Origin: Mytilus trossulus
Lineage: Eukaryota > Mollusca > Bivalvia > Mytilida > Mytilidae
Length of the DNA stretch: 64,000 bases
NCBI RefSeq assembly: GCF_036588685.1
Contig: NC_086382.1
Coordinates: 61,646,987-61,710,986, forward strand
Direction: 5' to 3'
The notes beneath the pieces were generated by a model, which saw only the letters and a list, made by a program, of their open reading frames with translations, did not search any database and was not told the DNA's origin. A program made the translations under genes and the position numbers. Shown here piece after piece: positions 1 through 19,717 of this stretch. The stretch's first letter is position 1, and each line of letters begins with the position of its first letter.

Positions 1-328
1 TACTTTCATTTTCGTTTTGATACTGGTCAAACCCCAGTCATGTTTCTACAAAATTTTACTTTGTATTTGTCAGGATTTCTGGTAAATTACACCGCAAGCT
101 GTTAAGTGCACACACACACGCATGATGAAAAGTAACAGATTGATTAATTTAAAAAAACAAGTCAATTTTTGAAACATATCAAATCAATCAGTAATGTCAC
201 TAAATTAAAGAATTTACTTAACTACATAGAGTGATGGTCTGAAAATTTATTAGAATATCACATATAGTATGAGCCACGCATTACCTGTGAATGGGGACAA
301 AGTCTGTATGAATTATTTTTTTTGTAAC

Positions 329-925
329 TTAAGGTTCATCATAAGGAATTGAAAAATATGGCCGTGTTTACACCTCAAAAATTACTATGAGTACAGACAA
401 ACTGGTACATTCAGGAAAGTTTTAAGGCATGGCAGGAACTAGATATATAAAAGTTATATGAAGTCTACGTTTCAGAAAATGAAAAACTTACCTGCATTTT
501 GATGTGCATTTTTTTCCAGTCTGCAGAAGATAGCAAAATAAACAAACACCCGAGTTTCATTTGATACGGTCCACTCAGTTACACAGTTTAAACCTGTTAA
601 ATCACCTATTATTTACAGGTGTCTATTGTCCATCTATTGTCCATTTAAATCAATACTACTCACAACATTCATTATATGAGGGGAGCTTCTCAATCGTTTT
701 CACTACTTAGTTAATTTTTGCACCTTCTGAAGGAACGAAAAAAAATGGATAGCAAAATCTAGAAAAGTTAATAATTTTCTGAAACATAAAATGCATTTGA
801 AATTTATATATCTAGTTCCTGCCATCCCTTAAAACTGTTGCAGGTGTATAGGTTAGTCTGTACACAGAGTAAAATTTGGGGTGTAAATACGGCCATTTTA
901 GCCAAAAGGTTATGATGAACCTTAA
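329..925. repeat. Long-inverted-repeat nonautonomous DNA element (MITE-like)
   Basis: The two ends are inverted copies of each other over about 160 bases (roughly 332-490 against 762-922), imperfectly, at about 80 percent by eye. Shared blocks include GGTTCATCATAA, ATGGCCGT and GGCAGGAACTAGATATATAA. Both outer ends abut TTAA (329-332 and 922-925), which fits a piggyBac-type TTAA target. A TA duplication with AGGT/ACCT termini (Tc1/mariner type) is the alternative. No coding capacity is seen inside. Confidence 0.65.
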
Positions 926-1786
926 ATATTTCCTTGAGTTCCTTTATTTTACTAGAATACTTACAGTCTCCTGACAACAAGACCGGCAGAAGGAAGTAGT
1001 TTTCTGCATTCTGCGCAGATCTGGGAATTCAAAACACGTCATAAAATCATTTGAACGATTTTGAGTTCATTAGTACAATGAAAATTTCAGGAAATTTTTC
1101 TGATTTTTTTTCCTGATTTTTCTACTGTAATAGGGGTTCGTCCCCATATTATCCATATGGCTTCATGTTCAATTTAATTTTAATTGCATATAAACATAAA
1201 TTACTGTGGATTCAATTTTAACGTTTTCTGTGCCATGGGCCGATTTTAGGCCGATTTGTATAAACTACGTTGACTGCCACGGGCCGATTTTCGGCCGATT
1301 TTTTTTTTCTTGACGTCGAACAATAGGTTTCAGTGACGTCGCTTTTTTTGTGTACTGTGGGAGGGGCTACGGCACGCTGCTTAGTTGCATGCAAAGTGCT
1401 TTCAATTTTTCATTAAGCCGTGTTGGCCATACTTTTATGCAATTTTTAATTTGTTTTAATTTGTGTGGATTTTCTGCTGATTTTTCTTTTTTGTATTGTA
1501 TAAAAAAAAAAATCAAAGAAATATTACAGTTTCACTAAATAATGATAGCAGTCGAAAAACCAATTTTGATGCACTGCATGCGCAACTTTTATGGAATAAT
1601 GATTCTTCAGAAGTACGCTGAATCGAAATCAAACAATACAACAAGCATAAAACATTCAATGAGCGAATTCCAATCCAAATAGAATGACCGATTAAAATCA
1701 ATTTAAAAAACCCCAAATACCATCAAGAAATAGGTCAAATAGGGTAATTTCAAAAGTGCTTGTCATGCTCCTGGTACAGAGACATC

Positions 1787-1792
1787 TTTATT
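1787..1792 (-). terminator. Polyadenylation signal of the piggyBac transposase
   Basis: On the minus strand this reads AATAAA, about 116 bases beyond the transposase stop codon and inside the element. Confidence 0.5.
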
Positions 1793-1907
1793 TGAGGGAT
1801 GAGAATTCGATGCAATATACATGACTAATTTATGTAATTGTAGTGGGTTGTCTGAACACCTGCTATAAAATAAAAACATTTGATAAGAAACAAAAAATGT
1901 ATTTTAA

Positions 1908-4304
1908 TCATGATTCAACACATAAATGGTTGTCTTGACATTCCCGGTGAACACCTTTTCCGCAAACTCGACATACAGTCCTACTCCTCCTTCGACCCCC
2001 GTAACCATTTCTGTCTGAACATACATCGCAATCTTTTTCTCTGTGACCGGGCAACTTTCTGATCCCGTTTTTGTTCTTATTTTGTCTATTGTCGTCTTGG
2101 TTTTCGTTTCTTAGCACCATGTGATTTTTAGCGAGATCCTCTATCAGTCTTTGTGTGAAGGATAGTCTCGACAATTTCGGATTATCGGAAGTGTTTTCTT
2201 TATAAATAATGTATGCATTTATTACCATACGGTGCATAAGATTAAAAACAACCTTTTTCCAAACCTTTAACGTTTTTCGTCCATCATTGTAACTCTCTGT
2301 CATCATGTCAGCCAAATCTACGCCCCCCATAAATTTATTATACGAGCAAATCAAAGCCGGTTTATCATTTTCTTGTGCTGCTTTAGAAAAAGAGGATATG
2401 ATTCTAACTTGTTTTCGACCATTCCTTTCTTTATATGCACATAACAGAATTCTTCCTTGTCTAATATAAATGCTCTCCTTTTCCTGCAAAACAGGATTCT
2501 TGATTGTGTTTGGCATTTGCCGATTAGGGCGTAATGTTCCAGTGAACAATGTTCCTTTTGCTAAAAGCTCTTTAGCCAGATTAATTGAGGAGAAAAAACT
2601 GTCAGTAAATAAATGATAAGCTTTGTTAAACAATCCTGCGGCATCTAACAGTTTGTTGACTACGTAAGCACCCTGTAACATTCCTTGTGGTGTTGGGTCA
2701 TATTGTTTGCCTTTGTAAACACTGATTTGACAAATATAGCCACTGACGGCCTCGGCTAATACCCAAAGTTTGACTCCAAATTTCGCCGCTTTTGAAGGAA
2801 TATATTGTATTATTGATGACCGGCCTTTAGATGCGATTAAGCTTTCGTCAATACTTAGGTTCTGTTTTGGAATGTAATGGTGTTTCGACTGTCGATTAAA
2901 AAGATCAACAAAGCACTGAAATTTTGATGTAGGTGAATAATTATCATCGTTCCGATTCGGTATTGTATTATTATCTACGATATGAAAAAATTTCAAAATG
3001 CTCTGAAATCGATTTCTAGAAAACATGTCACGAAACCAAACAGTATCCTGACTTTTAAATTTGGTGTTCAAATATTCTGTAATGGATGGTTTACGTATGA
3101 GGCCCATGTTAAGTATTACTGATATAAATCCTTTCATCTCATCTAAAGTTACAGCACCAACTTTAAACCAGGAATGAAGACGCGAAAATCTTCTTATCCT
3201 CTGCTGACTAGTGATGAAGTCTTGTGCATACCTGTAAAAAAATTGACAGTATAATTGATATGAAATATAAAAATAGTAAAAACAATCTTAGAATTAAAAC
3301 ATGTTAACATTCTCAAAGCGTGACTTAATAAATTATTAATTCACGAATGCTCGTAGCCCATTCGGTAATTTTCAGTGCTTTTTTGTTAAACGTCCAGCGT
3401 CAAATTAATGTGTATATTTAGGACAGTAGGACGAGAACATATACTCATACTAACGTTAAAAAAATTCCTCTACTTTGTACTAGTTCAGAAGACATGTCAC
3501 CTCACTCTGACCTTTTATTGAATCAGCAAAATCATATACCAATTTTATATCTATATAGATATAGGAAGATGTGGTGTGAGTGCCAATGAGACAACTCTCC
3601 ATCCAAACAACAATTCAAAAATTAAACCATTATAGGTTAAAGTACGGCCTTCAACACGGAGCCTTGGCTCACACCGAACAACAAGCTATAAAGGGCCCCA
3701 AAATAACTAGTGTAAAACCATTCAAACGGGAAAACCAACGGTCTAATCTATATAAACAAAACGAGAAACGAGAAACACGTATATATTACATAAACAAACG
3801 ACAACTACTGTACATCAGATTCCTGACTTAGGACAGGTGCAAACATTTAGTTTATATTATATTATGTATTGAAACGACCGGGCAAAGTTAAGAAAAAAAC
3901 AAAGGCAAATGTCTTCATAATCGCAACGTGTGCATTAATATATCGTACTGAGTAAACTTATGACTATTTTCATATGTGAAATGTAACATAAAACGCAACA
4001 GTTGTTGAAAATTTTACCTGTTTGTCTCTCTGACAATGTGTCGTAGAAAATCAAGTGTCAGAAACAGCAAGAAGTAGTCGATAGGTTTAGCGTCGGCAGC
4101 AGGGACATTCTGAGGGCCACTGTTCTCTACAAATCTTTGGTCGTGTAAATAGTCAATCTCCGGAGGTCTAACTCGAAACCAAGGATTGGCATTCATTGGA
4201 ACATCATTCATCTCATCTTCAGATTCTGAGCTACCGCTTAAAACTTCAAAATCACCATCACTCTCCCCGTCTGAAAACTGCTCTGAATCACTGGAGGTGG
4301 CCAT
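1908..4304 (-). CDS. piggyBac transposase (PGBD4-like), two exons, 536 aa
   Basis: The model joins 4304..4018 and 3231..1908 across a 786-base intron with donor AG|GTAAAA and acceptor TTTACAG|G. The junction reads RETNR-YAQDF, in frame and in the usual place for the DDE_Tnp_1_7 domain. Exon 1 has the acidic Ser/Asp/Glu-rich N-terminus typical of PGBD proteins, then PIDYFLLF and TLDFLRHIVRE. Exon 2 carries the three motifs expected to hold the catalytic aspartates: LSIDESLI, LFTDSFFSS and MGGVDLADMM. The C-terminus is a cysteine-rich zinc module (CDVC, then CRVCGKGVHREC). No frameshift or premature stop is present and the length is normal, so the enzyme is predicted to cut and paste at TTAA. 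The intron contains an antisense SINE-like repeat. Either a live transposase or a domesticated gene is possible; the paired ends favour a transposon. Confidence 0.88.
3562..3842 (+). repeat. Dispersed SINE-like repeat inside the transposase intron
   Basis: Begins GGAAGATGTGGTGTGAGTGC and runs through CACGGAGCCTTGGCTCACAC to CTGACTTAGGACAGGTGC. A close second copy lies at 20485-20770, a 3' part at 31640-31780 on the minus strand, and more diverged 5' parts at 5407-5456 and 52512-52620. It is antisense to the transposase and lies wholly inside the intron. No polymerase III boxes were clear, so the class is open. Confidence 0.75.
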
Positions 4305-5948
4305 ATTTGATTCACGAGGAATATGACGTCAACCGATATATTTTTACATGACGTCAAACATTAAATCGGGTGATATATTTTTGGGCCAAAAATGAACTTA
4401 TTTGCGCCAATACTACTTCTGCGCCAGTCCATTGAAAAAATATAGGTACCATTTGCACAAATAAAAATATTCATCTAATTTAGCCAATATTTTGAATGTA
4501 GCATCTATTTGGTTTTTTTTTTTATATATTTTTGATATATCAACTACTTCCAAAATGATTTTTTCCCTTGTCTCGGCCTTCGTCCGGGCTTGGGATCGGA
4601 ATTTTACCTACTGAGTTGAAGTCTACCGGAGCCATGAAAATTATTTTTGAAGGTCATTTAGATAAAATATGTTGCTTTTTGTTTGCAGGCGGTTCTTAAA
4701 AATTTTGAATATTAGCCGGTTCTATGTCTGATTCCGAGCCTAATTCACTAGGCATTTTGTTTGGATATCTTGCAAATTTGAACATCAATTTATTATTCGA
4801 ACGAGCAAAATATATTCAATACAAAGTAAATAATGTACTTTCAGAAAATGTTTTTTTATTAGTACCAAAGTTGAAAGAATTTGACAAATAGTAAAATTAC
4901 ATGCAGAAAATAATTATATTCACCAACAAAAGAAACACATCAACTCAAGTGGAAAATTTTCAATTGTCTATGACGGCATTATATATTAAGTAACTGTGCT
5001 TGCAAATGGGCCCATACATTTACACAATGCTTGTTGCTGGGGTCATTTGTTTTAAGCCGGTGTATAGAGGAAAATTCTTCTTTTTCAAATTGTTTTCATT
5101 TTGTAGTAATGTTTCAATAGTTTCGGACCTTTCTCATCGATGTTTTTATAAATTGTTTGGAAAAGAAAAAACAAGGTGGAGAAAAAGGGAGACTAGTATT
5201 CAGTTTCAACAGCGTATCCCTTTTCAATCATTAATTTTTTAATTGCAAAGATTACTCTTCGTGTTTGCAATTATTTTTTCTTCTTTACTTTTGAACATTT
5301 AAGCCACAGTACTTGTATCTTGATAAAGAAAATGCGTAACTATAATTCTTCCGTTTTCAAAAACTCTCCGAAATTTGTTAAATTTTGTATCAGTATAAAT
5401 TGTAAAAATAAGGAAATGTGTAATGATTGCCAATGAAACAACTATCCACTGTTTATTTGAACACTGTGGAACCATCTTTCAACTAAAAAAACAACGAAAC
5501 TTACTTTTAGTTTAAACAGTATTTATTAATGATATATATTACAATGTTACATAAAGTTCAAATAAATGATTCGGAAACAAGTGTGAAAAAAACTTATATA
5601 AATCCGTCTCCCTAAACTTACGTTTGCCCATGGAATTTTTAAAAGTCATTTTTCATAAAAGTATTACCGAAAAAGAAAATAATATTTCTACGCATAGAGA
5701 AGCAAGAGGTCTCAAAATTGTCAATCAATCACTGAAAGACGTCATACCCTTTTACTCAAAATCTTATGACGCGACGTTATTGTTAACGTCATTGACGGCA
5801 AATATTCTTGTGTACTTTAGAAAAAAACAAGCTTGGCAGTAAACGGAAAGTTGCGGATTTTTTCCTGGCACTGAAAGGGTTAAAATTATTTATCATGATT
5901 ATCAATGATTATTGCTAGTCCGAGATTAGATTACTGCAGGGACTTTTG

Positions 5949-6040
5949 TAGTCCAAATAATTATGATGTCTGGCAAGTGTAAGAAGGCATACCAGAAAAA
6001 AATTAAATGGCCTTGCCAGACGTCATAATTATTTGGACTA
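5949..6040. repeat. Short palindromic element (29-bp arms, 34-base loop)
   Basis: Arms 5949-5977 and 6012-6040 are reverse complements with one mismatch. They contain AGTCCAAATAATTATGA and GTCTGGCAAG. This is a compact MITE-like foldback lying just outside the right end of the piggyBac element. Confidence 0.75.
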
Positions 6041-7445
6041 GGACTTTCTATATTAACTGGACTGATTTTAACTGATAACTAACAATGACTAAGCCGATTG
6101 TTTAAAGTAACCACCCAACATTTAACAATAAACTTAAGTTTCCTATCTCTGATATAAGATGCTAGTAGTTATTTGCATATTTCATAGTACATTGTTGTTG
6201 TATGATTATTATTGTTTGTTATTATAAAATCTGAATAATAGCCATTTATGATGACAAAAAATATAAGATTTTGAAAGAACGATGAATCAATAAACTAAGA
6301 CGTATTGTTTTGAAGAAAGTCCCAGTTGTGTAAAATTATTTACAGATCAAACAAGATGGTGGCTACTGAAAATTCAACAAACAAAAACCTCAAAGTTCAG
6401 TGATTAATAATTAAAAAATGATTAGAGAAATGTTTTGAAAAACACCATTTTACAGTGACCATTAAATAACAAAATGTATAAAATTTCTTAAAATTGTTTT
6501 TTGTTAAGTCATAAGAAACGTATGACCGGTGAAAAATAATGTTCTTCCAATTCTTAAACCAATGCATACAAACATCATAAACTTAGTCTTCTGTGCTCGA
6601 ATTTATCATTTTTTTCTTGTAAATTTCGTATAATCCTCAATTTTTTTTTCAATCGGTCAGTGTTGTTGTGAAAATATGTCAGGTAATTAAAGTTCGTGTT
6701 TTGAAGCCGAAGTTTAACGATTGTCACCTGTTTGTCAACAATTGATGAAAAATAAACAAAAAAGCATGGAAATTGAGCACGTGTTTAACATGTAAATTCA
6801 GATAATAGTACATCCATGCGTATTGTGGTCACCAGATTTTTACGAGATGGGTCACACCGAGGTCACCTTGCATACGGAAAATATATCGGGGGAATAGCTT
6901 GCTGGAAGGAAGCAATTCAAATAAAGTAAACTTCTTCTAAATATGAATAAATTAAAGAATTTTCTTCAGAAAAAAGAAGATGTACATAAGTCATGTAAGT
7001 TTTACAATGAAAACTATCCGTTGAGTTATAAAAAACATATGCATTATTTTTTTTTGATTTGAGGTTTCTTATGACTTTAAACTTGAACATATAGTTATGA
7101 AGAAACCCTTGTGAATGTGAAATGATTTTTAATAAAGTCACCAGACATCAGCTACAACCGAGACCAGTCTGATTATTTGTAAAGACATTCTTATAAGTGA
7201 CCTTGCAGTCGCGTTAATATAGAAATTTCCTGATTTTTGGTAGGATATTATTTTTCATTGATTATACACAAACAGGTCAGCCATAATTTTAAATGTTCAA
7301 CAAAGCATATGCTTGTATGCACATATTTGTTAAACCATAAAATCAAATAGTATGAAAAAAATAGTTTTGCCATAACACACAAACATATGAAACCACGAAA
7401 ATAATTGAATCCACATCAATGTAACACATAACTATTATTTTTTAG
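6041..7445. other. No gene recognised; upstream of the first visible mfsd9 exon
   Basis: AT-rich sequence with no supported open frame. The missing first exon of the transporter gene (start codon and the beginning of transmembrane helix 1) should lie here or further upstream. The short frame starting at the ATG at 6355 (MVATENSTNK) was considered, but it has no consensus donor before its stop. Confidence 0.4.
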
Positions 7446-15727
<8,282 letters not shown>

Positions 15728-15908
15728 AATTTATCTTTCAGAATATGTTATATTGATCTCCAATTTACTGTTATAATTTTGTATTTTAAAAATTGATATG
15801 CAAGATTTACTTTTTTTGTGTATCACTCTGTTAAAGATGTTCGCTACTTTTTTTTTGGACTTTTGTCAGACGTTCAGAATCCTCTAGTTTTTTTCATGTA
15901 GTACTATT

Positions 15909-15914
15909 AATAAA
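15909..15914 (+). terminator. Candidate polyadenylation signal of mfsd9
   Basis: AATAAA about 180 bases past the stop codon. A second AATAAA lies near 16568, so a longer 3' untranslated region is possible. Confidence 0.45.
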
Positions 15915-16267
15915 AAGTTGTGCTAGCTAAACCCCACTTTCTTTTCTTTATTTTTATCACATATAGTGCTAAAAGCAATTTTTTGAAGATTTTATAAAAT
16001 AATTTTCATAGTTTTAGAAAAAAAACTGTCAACATGGTCAATGTTTAATGTATAAAAAATCTAGAGATGCCAAAAATGTTCAATTGATTATTTTAAAGAT
16101 AAAGAAATATGCCTGTTTTTTTGTAATATATAGTTCCTTTATTTATATACTATTAATTTATAAAAGTCTTTGTGAAAGCTCATTATTTTAAAACAGAGGA
16201 GAAACAACCTTAACTCAGTAGCAATGTGCAATACAGTGAAGGTCTAAGGTTAATTTTTGTAAATAAA

Positions 16268-16315
16268 ATCTGGCGTACTAAATTATAATCCTGGTACATT
16301 TGATAACTATTGACG
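16268..16315 (+). repeat. Short fragment of the hammerhead-like repeat
   Basis: Contains CTGGCGTACTAAATTATAAT and CCTGGTAC, the block that follows the hammerhead-like core in the longer copies (39.4, 39.7 and 59.5 kb). The core itself is missing. Confidence 0.6.
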
Positions 16316-16319
16316 CAAA

Positions 16320-18260
16320 GAATTCAGTTTTCAAACTTATTTAATAGAATTAGGTCTTTCAATTTGCTCCATTTTATTGGTGACATAATCAGTGACATTT
16401 GAGCATTCAATCACATCCTTCCCTTCAACAGATTCTGTATTTATTACCATCATGGAAAAGAGCTAATTTGACTTTGTTTCCTTTAAAGTTTCATAGTGTG
16501 CATGTTTTCAGAGTTTCATTTTAAAATGGTGTTCTCACAGGTTTAAATCATATTTTATATATGTTTGAATAAAATGATGTTGGACCCTTGACTGACAGGT
16601 CAAGTACCATCTCAGATAGGTTTCACTGAAATTAGCGATGACTGAAGTTTTGATAAAGCATTCTTCAATCAATGTATACTTGACTTGTGAAATAATAACG
16701 GTAGTTCATTAACTTTAAAGAAGTTTTTAAGATATTGGTAAAGACAACTGCCTTTGCTACATGAAAAAGATGTTTTTTGAAAGTACACCCCTGCTACCTT
16801 TTTGTATGTTCTATTTGTGTACACTAAAAATTATTATAAGCTGAAAAGTTGATAAAAAAAACCCAGAATGAAGTGTTTTTATGTGTCTTTTTTGTAACTT
16901 TACTTTGTAAAGTAGCTATCATATTTTTGGTTAATTTCTAATATTTTGTGAAATTCCTGTCAGTTTATTAATTGTTTGTATTGTAAATCTCTAGTTTCCT
17001 TTAAAAAAAAAAGAATACAAAGTGACTATTGAAGGCAATTTATTAAGTTTGAAAAAGTTGTGCATGCCAAAATAGCTTTAACAAAATTTACAATTAACTA
17101 ACCACAATTATATAGATTTCAACGAAAAGTTGTTATACGTAACTTTTAACAAATTACACATTTCGTAGGAAAACTAAGATAGCAAATTCACATTTACAAA
17201 TATTGATCAGTAATTAACAGTTAAAATAGAAAATCAATACCATTTAAAAAAGATAAAAATAAAAAAACTCTATACTGAAAACATGGAACTACATTATAAA
17301 TATGTTCCAGAGAAATATTCGATGATTCAACCAGTTTAGTATTTATTTAAAAAACTATATTTCAACAGCTAATTGGTCATATATATATGATAAAACATGA
17401 CTAATACAGTAAATAGCATAGACATGACTGATTTGATATGTAACATGTCCCCTCAAATCTGACTGTTTTCACTTCTGAGATGGTTACATAGAAATAAATG
17501 AAATAAATGATGACAATATAAATATGTTTCAACTTTTTAAATTGTTTGAATGTGTTTAAAACTCTATTGTATTAGTTATTTATGCAGAGACCTTACACTT
17601 TTGGATATATAGAACAGCAGGTGTTGTAGGGAAATAATACTAATTGTTCATTTCCTGGAATACTTTTGACCCATGATTGTTGATAAAGAACTCGTAAGCA
17701 ATATTTACTATGTCAACAAACATGATCATTTGAGTTTAAAGGGTGATGTATTTTTGTAAGTTTCTTGCAACAACCTTAAAGCTTTTATTTTGTTTAAATA
17801 ACTTATTGGCTACTAGCTGTTGATTGAAAAAGCATGAAGCAGAAAATATTGTTCTTAGGTTTATTTATTATAACTCAATCATGGTGGAAAAATGTGTATG
17901 CACAATACTAAAAAATGTTGTTTCCTATAATTATATCTCCTAGCATCCTATCGTAATATCGTACCATACTGATAGATATTTTGAAATTTGAAAAAAAAAA
18001 AAAAAATATATAAACCTGGGACCATTTATAGTTATCATGTATTTTTCATTTAAAAAAAAATTGTTATATCAAATATATTTTTAAATTTGATGATGTTATA
18101 TCTGTGATAAAACTTCTCAACATTTCATTTTTCTATAATAAATGATTGTTTCTTTTTAATTTGTCTTTTTAACAGTGTTTTCTCATTTATAGAATCGTTG
18201 TAGTAACAATACTAATGGTAATGCTGATATTTGACTCCCAAAGTAAGCAATGTTTACAAG
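16320..18260. other. Intergenic region, no gene recognised
   Basis: Between the 3' ends of two convergent genes. AT-rich with A-runs near 16998 and 17990; nothing else is supported. Confidence 0.4.
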
Positions 18261-18263
18261 AAG

Positions 18264-18480
18264 TTAAATCATAAAAATACAGAACTCCGAGGAAACAGAG
18301 TGATTCTAATTAAACGGCAAAATCAAAAGCTCAAACACATCTAACGAATTGATAAGAACTTCAATATTCCTGACATGGTACAGACATTTCCTTATGTCGA
18401 AAATAGTGGATAAAACCTGGATTTTAAGGCTAGCTTATCTTCTCCCTTTCGCATCGAATTCCAACAGATCACTGTAAGAT
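18264..18480 (+). repeat. Dispersed repeat, copy 1 of 2 in the window
   Basis: Shares GAACTCCGAGGAAA, AATCAAAAGCTCAA and a TATTCCTG...GGTACAG block with the copy at 19206-19480. No coding capacity; class unknown. Confidence 0.6.
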
Positions 18481-19205
18481 CAGATTTATAAACATGATGC
18501 TGGTCAATTATTTACAAATATAATCTTTTAAGGAAAGAATGAACTCATTGAAGATGAAAATGTATATAAGATTTATACAGTTTATGGTTACGTTACTTTG
18601 TATATTTGGAATATTTAAGACGGTTAAAATATAGTCATAGTTTTTCCTTGACACTTTTCAGTTGTGAAGACCATATTTTGACCTCTAGAAATGTTTTGTT
18701 TTTATGTGTCTTTTGGTACATATGTTTTACCTGACGACTCATATTTAAAGGCATGTGTTATTTGCATGTGTATCAGACATTGTAATGTATAGCATCTCCA
18801 ATAAACAATCAGAGCATAAAATACAATAACAAAGATCTTGAATAAGAGAGCAGACGGTGAACAAAACATGGAGAGGGGCAAAATTGTATCTCAAATCAAT
18901 AGTAATGCCAAGACATCAACATGAGACAATTTCGCTAGTTTTGTATTTAAAGTAAGAGGTTTCAAGTTCAAGTGAAAATAGATAAGCTTAGTATAAATTT
19001 AATTTTTGAAAGACTTATGTCATGGATGTTATTTGAAAGATGCATCAGTATATTGATATTCGAATCAATATACCAAACAATGACCTCATTCTTTTCTCCT
19101 TTTTATATAATTAAGTGACTGCACTCTGTTTTATATTTAAGCATACACAAGATCAGCAATGTAAATAATTAGTCTCTCAGACATTAGAAATTGTAATGGA
19201 AAAAA

Positions 19206-19480
19206 GTAAAATCACAAAAGTACTGAATTCCGAGGAAAACTCGAAACGGAAAGACGCTAATCTAATGTCAAAATCAAATGATAAAACTCATCAAACCAAT
19301 GGACAACAACCGTCATATTCCTGGTACAGGCATTTTCAAATGTATAAAATAGAGTATTAAACCTTGTTTTATAGCACTCAACCTCTCACTTGTATGGCAG
19401 TCGCATCAAATTTTCATTATATTTGCAACGATGCGTGAACAAACATGACATAAAAGGTAAAATAGTCAAAATATTGGTAC
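19206..19480 (+). repeat. Dispersed repeat, copy 2
   Basis: Homologous to 18264-18480: CTGAATTCCGAGGAAAACTC, TCATATTCCTGGTACAGGCA and a 3' part with GTCGCATCAAATTTT. It lies just beyond the 3' end of the Ig gene. Confidence 0.6.
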
Positions 19481-19717
19481 AGCAATCATAACTGTGTCAC
19501 AATCTCAAAAGTTATTGCTGTTCGTTTGCATAATGCCACAATAAACATTCTTGTTTAATTTTCTATCAAAACATTAAATGAAACGGTCATCATTGAATAC
19601 AATTATTTTCGTATACTTTCCTTCAAGTCAACTCAAATACAATTAACAGAGGCTTATATCAAGTGAACAATCATCATAATATATAATTCGTCTTTGAAGT
19701 CACCACCTCCAAGTTAA

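Larger units (their letters stand above)
1218..5883 (-). mobile_element. piggyBac-like DNA transposon, apparently full length
   Basis: TTAA at 1218-1221 and 5880-5883 brackets a 4.7-kb segment. Reading inward, the left end after TTAA is CGTTTTCTGTGCCA and the right end (reverse complement) is CCCTTTCAGTGCCA, which match at 11 of 14 positions. The left end also carries a direct repeat of about 27 bases (1231-1257 and 1275-1301) with GGGCCGATTTT and GGCCGATTT. GACGTC/TGACGT motifs cluster near both ends and just upstream of the transposase start. A two-exon transposase fills 1908-4304 on the minus strand. The 1.5 kb between the transposase start and the right end holds no convincing gene, only a fragment of a dispersed repeat near 5407-5456. 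Confidence 0.8.
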
